DNA of 64,000 nt, from the NCBI RefSeq assembly GCF_000818395.1, contig NZ_JWJG01000028.1:1140575-1204574 (forward strand). The letters run 5' to 3'. Numbering within the stretch: position 1 is the first letter of the stretch; each line of letters starts with the position of its first letter. This DNA comes from Noviherbaspirillum autotrophicum (GTDB taxonomy: Bacteria; Pseudomonadota; Gammaproteobacteria; Burkholderiales; Burkholderiaceae_D). The notes under the pieces were generated by a model, which did not search any database, was not told the DNA's origin, and saw only the letters and a program-made list of their open reading frames with translations. Shown here piece after piece: positions 62,237 through 64,000 of the stretch. The translations under genes were made by a program, and so were the position numbers.

Positions 62237-63201
62237 TCCGGCTGCCTGAGCGCCACTGGCGCCGCCGACTGCGCTGGAATCGTGTCGCATGGATCGTCCG
62301 AACGCGACACGCGTGGCGTAAACCACACGTAATCGAACGCCGGACCCAGCGGCCCGTTCGCATAAGTGGCAGGATTTTGCGCCGTATCCACCTGTACCAT
62401 TCCCACCGATAGCAGCACCGCCTTGGGCGCCCGCGCCGCCATATAGAGCGGGACTGCCATATCGCGGCGTGCATGGCCGTCGCCGACAATGGCCACCGCG
62501 CCTGCGTCGGCGAAACGCAACATCGTGTCCGCCATGACGGCGTCGCGCGCGCGTTGCGCCTTGGCGACCGCGTCGACGGCACGTCGCGGCAGCTTGCCGC
62601 AATGGCCGTCATCAATATCCTTGACCAGCTGCGCCTGGCGCTGCGGCGTCCATACGGTTTCCAGCGCCAGGCGCTCACTCTCGCCGGGACCAAGCGCGCC
62701 AAATCCCTGGCGCGACACCACCCGCAATTCTTCGCGTGACAAGTTGGCTGCTGCCACTGGCAATGTGTATTGCAGCGCCAGGCGCAGCAACGGTTCGTAC
62801 GCTTGCCATTCCCATCCTTTGCGCATCAGTTCGCGCAACGCCTTGAGCTTGTCGCTGTGCGGCAGGCCGCTTTTAAGGATGGCATCCAGCTTGCCTTGCT
62901 GGTCGCGGTCGTACTGCTCCATCACCAGTGCCGGGCGCCTGCCGCGTTGCACGATTTGCGCCAGTAGTGTTGCCTGAATGTCGTGATGCGTCTGGTTGTC
63001 GTGAATTTCACCCAGCAAGACGAAACGCGCCTCGGACGCCTGCTGCGCCAGGACGGCGGGATCGACGAAGCGTTGCTCCGATGCTCCCCACACCTTGCCG
63101 ATGAGCGGATGCCGTGTACGGTCCTCGCCCAGATGGGCGCAGGAAGCGAGTCCTAAAGCAAGCATGGCCATCCCCACAAACCTTCCAAGCAGGCGTGGCA
63201 T
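62233..63201 (-). CDS. ChaN family haem-binding lipoprotein
   Basis: The 322-residue product has a lipobox (LALGLASCAHL, Cys near residue 21) and the ChaN/DUF399 core: FVLLGEIHDNQTHHDIQATL near residue 60, ALVMEQYDRDQQGKLDAILK and DTMLRFADAGAVAIVGDGHA. ChaN proteins are outer-membrane lipoproteins that bind haem. AAGGAA precedes the ATG at 63201. It is convergent with the hypothetical gene on the plus strand. Confidence 0.88.
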   Translation of the reverse strand: MPRLLGRFVGMAMLALGLASCAHLGEDRTRHPLIGKVWGASEQRFVDPAVLAQQASEARFVLLGEIHDNQTHHDIQATLLAQIVQRGRRPALVMEQYDRDQQGKLDAILKSGLPHSDKLKALRELMRKGWEWQAYEPLLRLALQYTLPVAAANLSREELRVVSRQGFGALGPGESERLALETVWTPQRQAQLVKDIDDGHCGKLPRRAVDAVAKAQRARDAVMADTMLRFADAGAVAIVGDGHARRDMAVPLYMAARAPKAVLLSVGMVQVDTAQNPATYANGPLGPAFDYVWFTPRVSRSDDPCDTIPAQSAAPVALRQPD

Positions 63202-63413
63202 CCTATTCCTTTATAAAAATAACTAATTAGCAATATTCCAATGGCTAGGAAAACTTCTTCCATTCTCGGGAATGCTAAAGCAAAGGTATTTCTAATCTGA
63301 TATTAAAAATAACGGCTCAATATCCGTCGCGGCTACGGTGGTCTTTGCGGTTTGAAAATTGATACTTGGCGCCCCGCTGGTTACATTATTCATCCAAAAA
63401 ACAGAGGAAAAAA

Positions 63414-63701
63414 ATGACTTATCTCACGGGCGGGGAAGATTCAGTAGCCGCCAATCGTGGCATGAATGGCACTACCGTCCCCCAATTCCTCCCCCGGCCA
63501 GTCCGTCACGCGGCCACGACTGCTGGAAGACGGCGTGAGCGAGTTATGGCGCGAACGGGCGAATCGTCTTTAGGAAATCGGCGCCAGCCAGCAAGGTTAG
63601 AAATAATGCTGACTGTCGCCAAAGTAAGCGCTTCCTTTGGCGATCCGCACGGCCCTATCTTGGCTCGGCTGAAAGGCCCGACGCCTGCCGCTCCAGACTA
63701 A
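63414..63701 (+). CDS. Possible small protein, low confidence
   Basis: ATG 63414 is preceded by GAGGAA at a good distance and opens a 95-residue frame rich in Arg, Pro and Gly without hydrophobic core or known motif. It may be a real small gene or chance in GC-rich DNA. An upstream ATG at 63366 is less likely. Confidence 0.3.
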   Translation: MTYLTGGEDSVAANRGMNGTTVPQFLPRPVRHAATTAGRRRERVMARTGESSLGNRRQPARLEIMLTVAKVSASFGDPHGPILARLKGPTPAAPD

Positions 63702-63720
63702 AAAGTCCACCCGGAAATTC

Positions 63721-63734
63721 TTGACCTAGATCAA
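63721..63734 (+). promoter_or_regulatory. FNR/ANR-type binding site
   Basis: TTGACCTAGATCAA matches the FNR/ANR consensus TTGAT-N4-ATCAA with one mismatch. TATAGA at 63756-63761 is a -10 candidate, which would put the site centre near -41, the class II activation position. Transcription would run toward the gene at 63997. Confidence 0.6.
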
Positions 63735-63996
63735 TTAATATCGCCGTCCGCGTCTTATAGAATGACCCGCTGTCAGCCAGCGCGCCGTGACATTTCGACG
63801 GAATGAAAACAAGGTGATACAGCTAAATGTAAGTCGGCGTAGGCGGTGCATAATGAATAGCATCGCGAGCTGACCATGACCGCTTGTCACCGTGCTTGCA
63901 TTCCCGCATCCCGCGCAGCCAGTTGACACCGATTTCCCGATTCCCTGCAAATTTTTTCGACGGGCCGGCTCATATGCCGATGCCCAGGAGACCTCT
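63735..63996. other. Leader region of the gene at the window end
   Basis: These bases follow the FNR/ANR site and include the CAGGAG ribosome-binding site (63985-63990). They are long for a leader (about 230 bases from the predicted start of transcription), with no further gene or RNA family recognised. Confidence 0.4.
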
Positions 63997-64000
63997 ATGC
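63997..64000 (+). CDS. Start of a truncated gene at the window edge
   Basis: ATGC at 63997-64000 follows CAGGAG by 6 bases and continues past the window. The product cannot be identified. Upstream FNR/ANR control suggests an oxygen-responsive gene. Confidence 0.5.

Overview
The window looks like a chromosomal segment of a high-GC betaproteobacterium, most likely Burkholderiales/Oxalobacteraceae. This rests on the housekeeping set (PriA, Rep, DinB, RdgC, SlyX, prolyl aminopeptidase, a Gram-negative trimeric-porin family protein, a di-haem cytochrome c5 relative), the many signalling proteins, and small conserved families such as DUF2917, DUF2288 and DUF883. The assignment is inferred from protein families; no 16S gene is present. 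I see no insertion sequence, prophage or CRISPR array.

Layout. 1-805: AT-rich non-coding DNA holding a duplicated module of DnaA boxes next to AT-rich tracts, which resembles a replication origin and lies just before priA. 2.9-7.0 kb: two small exported proteins, then an overlapping pair encoding a phospholipase D/VTT fusion and an EEP-family hydrolase. 7.0-9.9 kb: stress-type proteins (a glycine-zipper protein and two DUF2382/YsnF proteins). 9.9-17.1 kb: an SRPBCC protein, a REC-EAL regulator, a J-like membrane protein, a MocR-type regulator, DUF2917, a REC-PAS histidine kinase and an AraC regulator. 17.2-23.9 kb: an operon-like run of an alkylglycerone-phosphate-synthase-like flavoprotein, a GlpD-like dehydrogenase, an FGGY kinase and PhoD, divergent from the AraC gene. 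23.9-27.6 kb: a TetR-HlyD-ABC ATPase-ABC permease operon on the minus strand. 27.7-42.2 kb: rep, an alanine-rich lipoprotein, an HD-GYP protein, a porin, slyX, DUF2288, a thioredoxin-reductase-like protein, an acidic protein, dinB, a transglutaminase-like protein, rdgC, tRNA-Asp, pip and an SRPBCC protein. 42.4-51.2 kb: a TonB-C lipoprotein, an orphan ABC substrate-binding protein, a serine-rich repeat protein, a sensor kinase, the DUF883/YqjE/YqjK-like trio, an OmpA-like lipoprotein, cytochrome c and tRNA-Arg(CCG).

The most unusual part is 51.48-53.18 kb. An AT-rich stretch is followed by at least 15 clear copies of a 15-bp element, at about 21-22 bp pitch where copies are adjacent, and then by a TrfA-type plasmid replication initiator gene. 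This is the architecture of an iteron-controlled plasmid origin, yet it sits among ordinary chromosomal genes beside a tRNA gene and without partition or mobilisation genes. Two minus-strand terminators and two micro-ORFs lie just downstream.

53.8-64.0 kb: a PAS/GAF-GGDEF protein, an AI-2E family membrane protein, a sorbosone-dehydrogenase-like lipoprotein, a LuxR regulator, a VanZ protein, a ChaN lipoprotein, and finally an FNR/ANR-type promoter ahead of a gene that begins at the window edge.

Cyclic-di-GMP turnover recurs (REC-EAL, HD-GYP, PAS-GGDEF). Where the first ATG of a long open frame lies far upstream of the recognisable protein, I moved the start to the codon supported by a ribosome-binding site, signal peptide or family N-terminus, and each entry says so.
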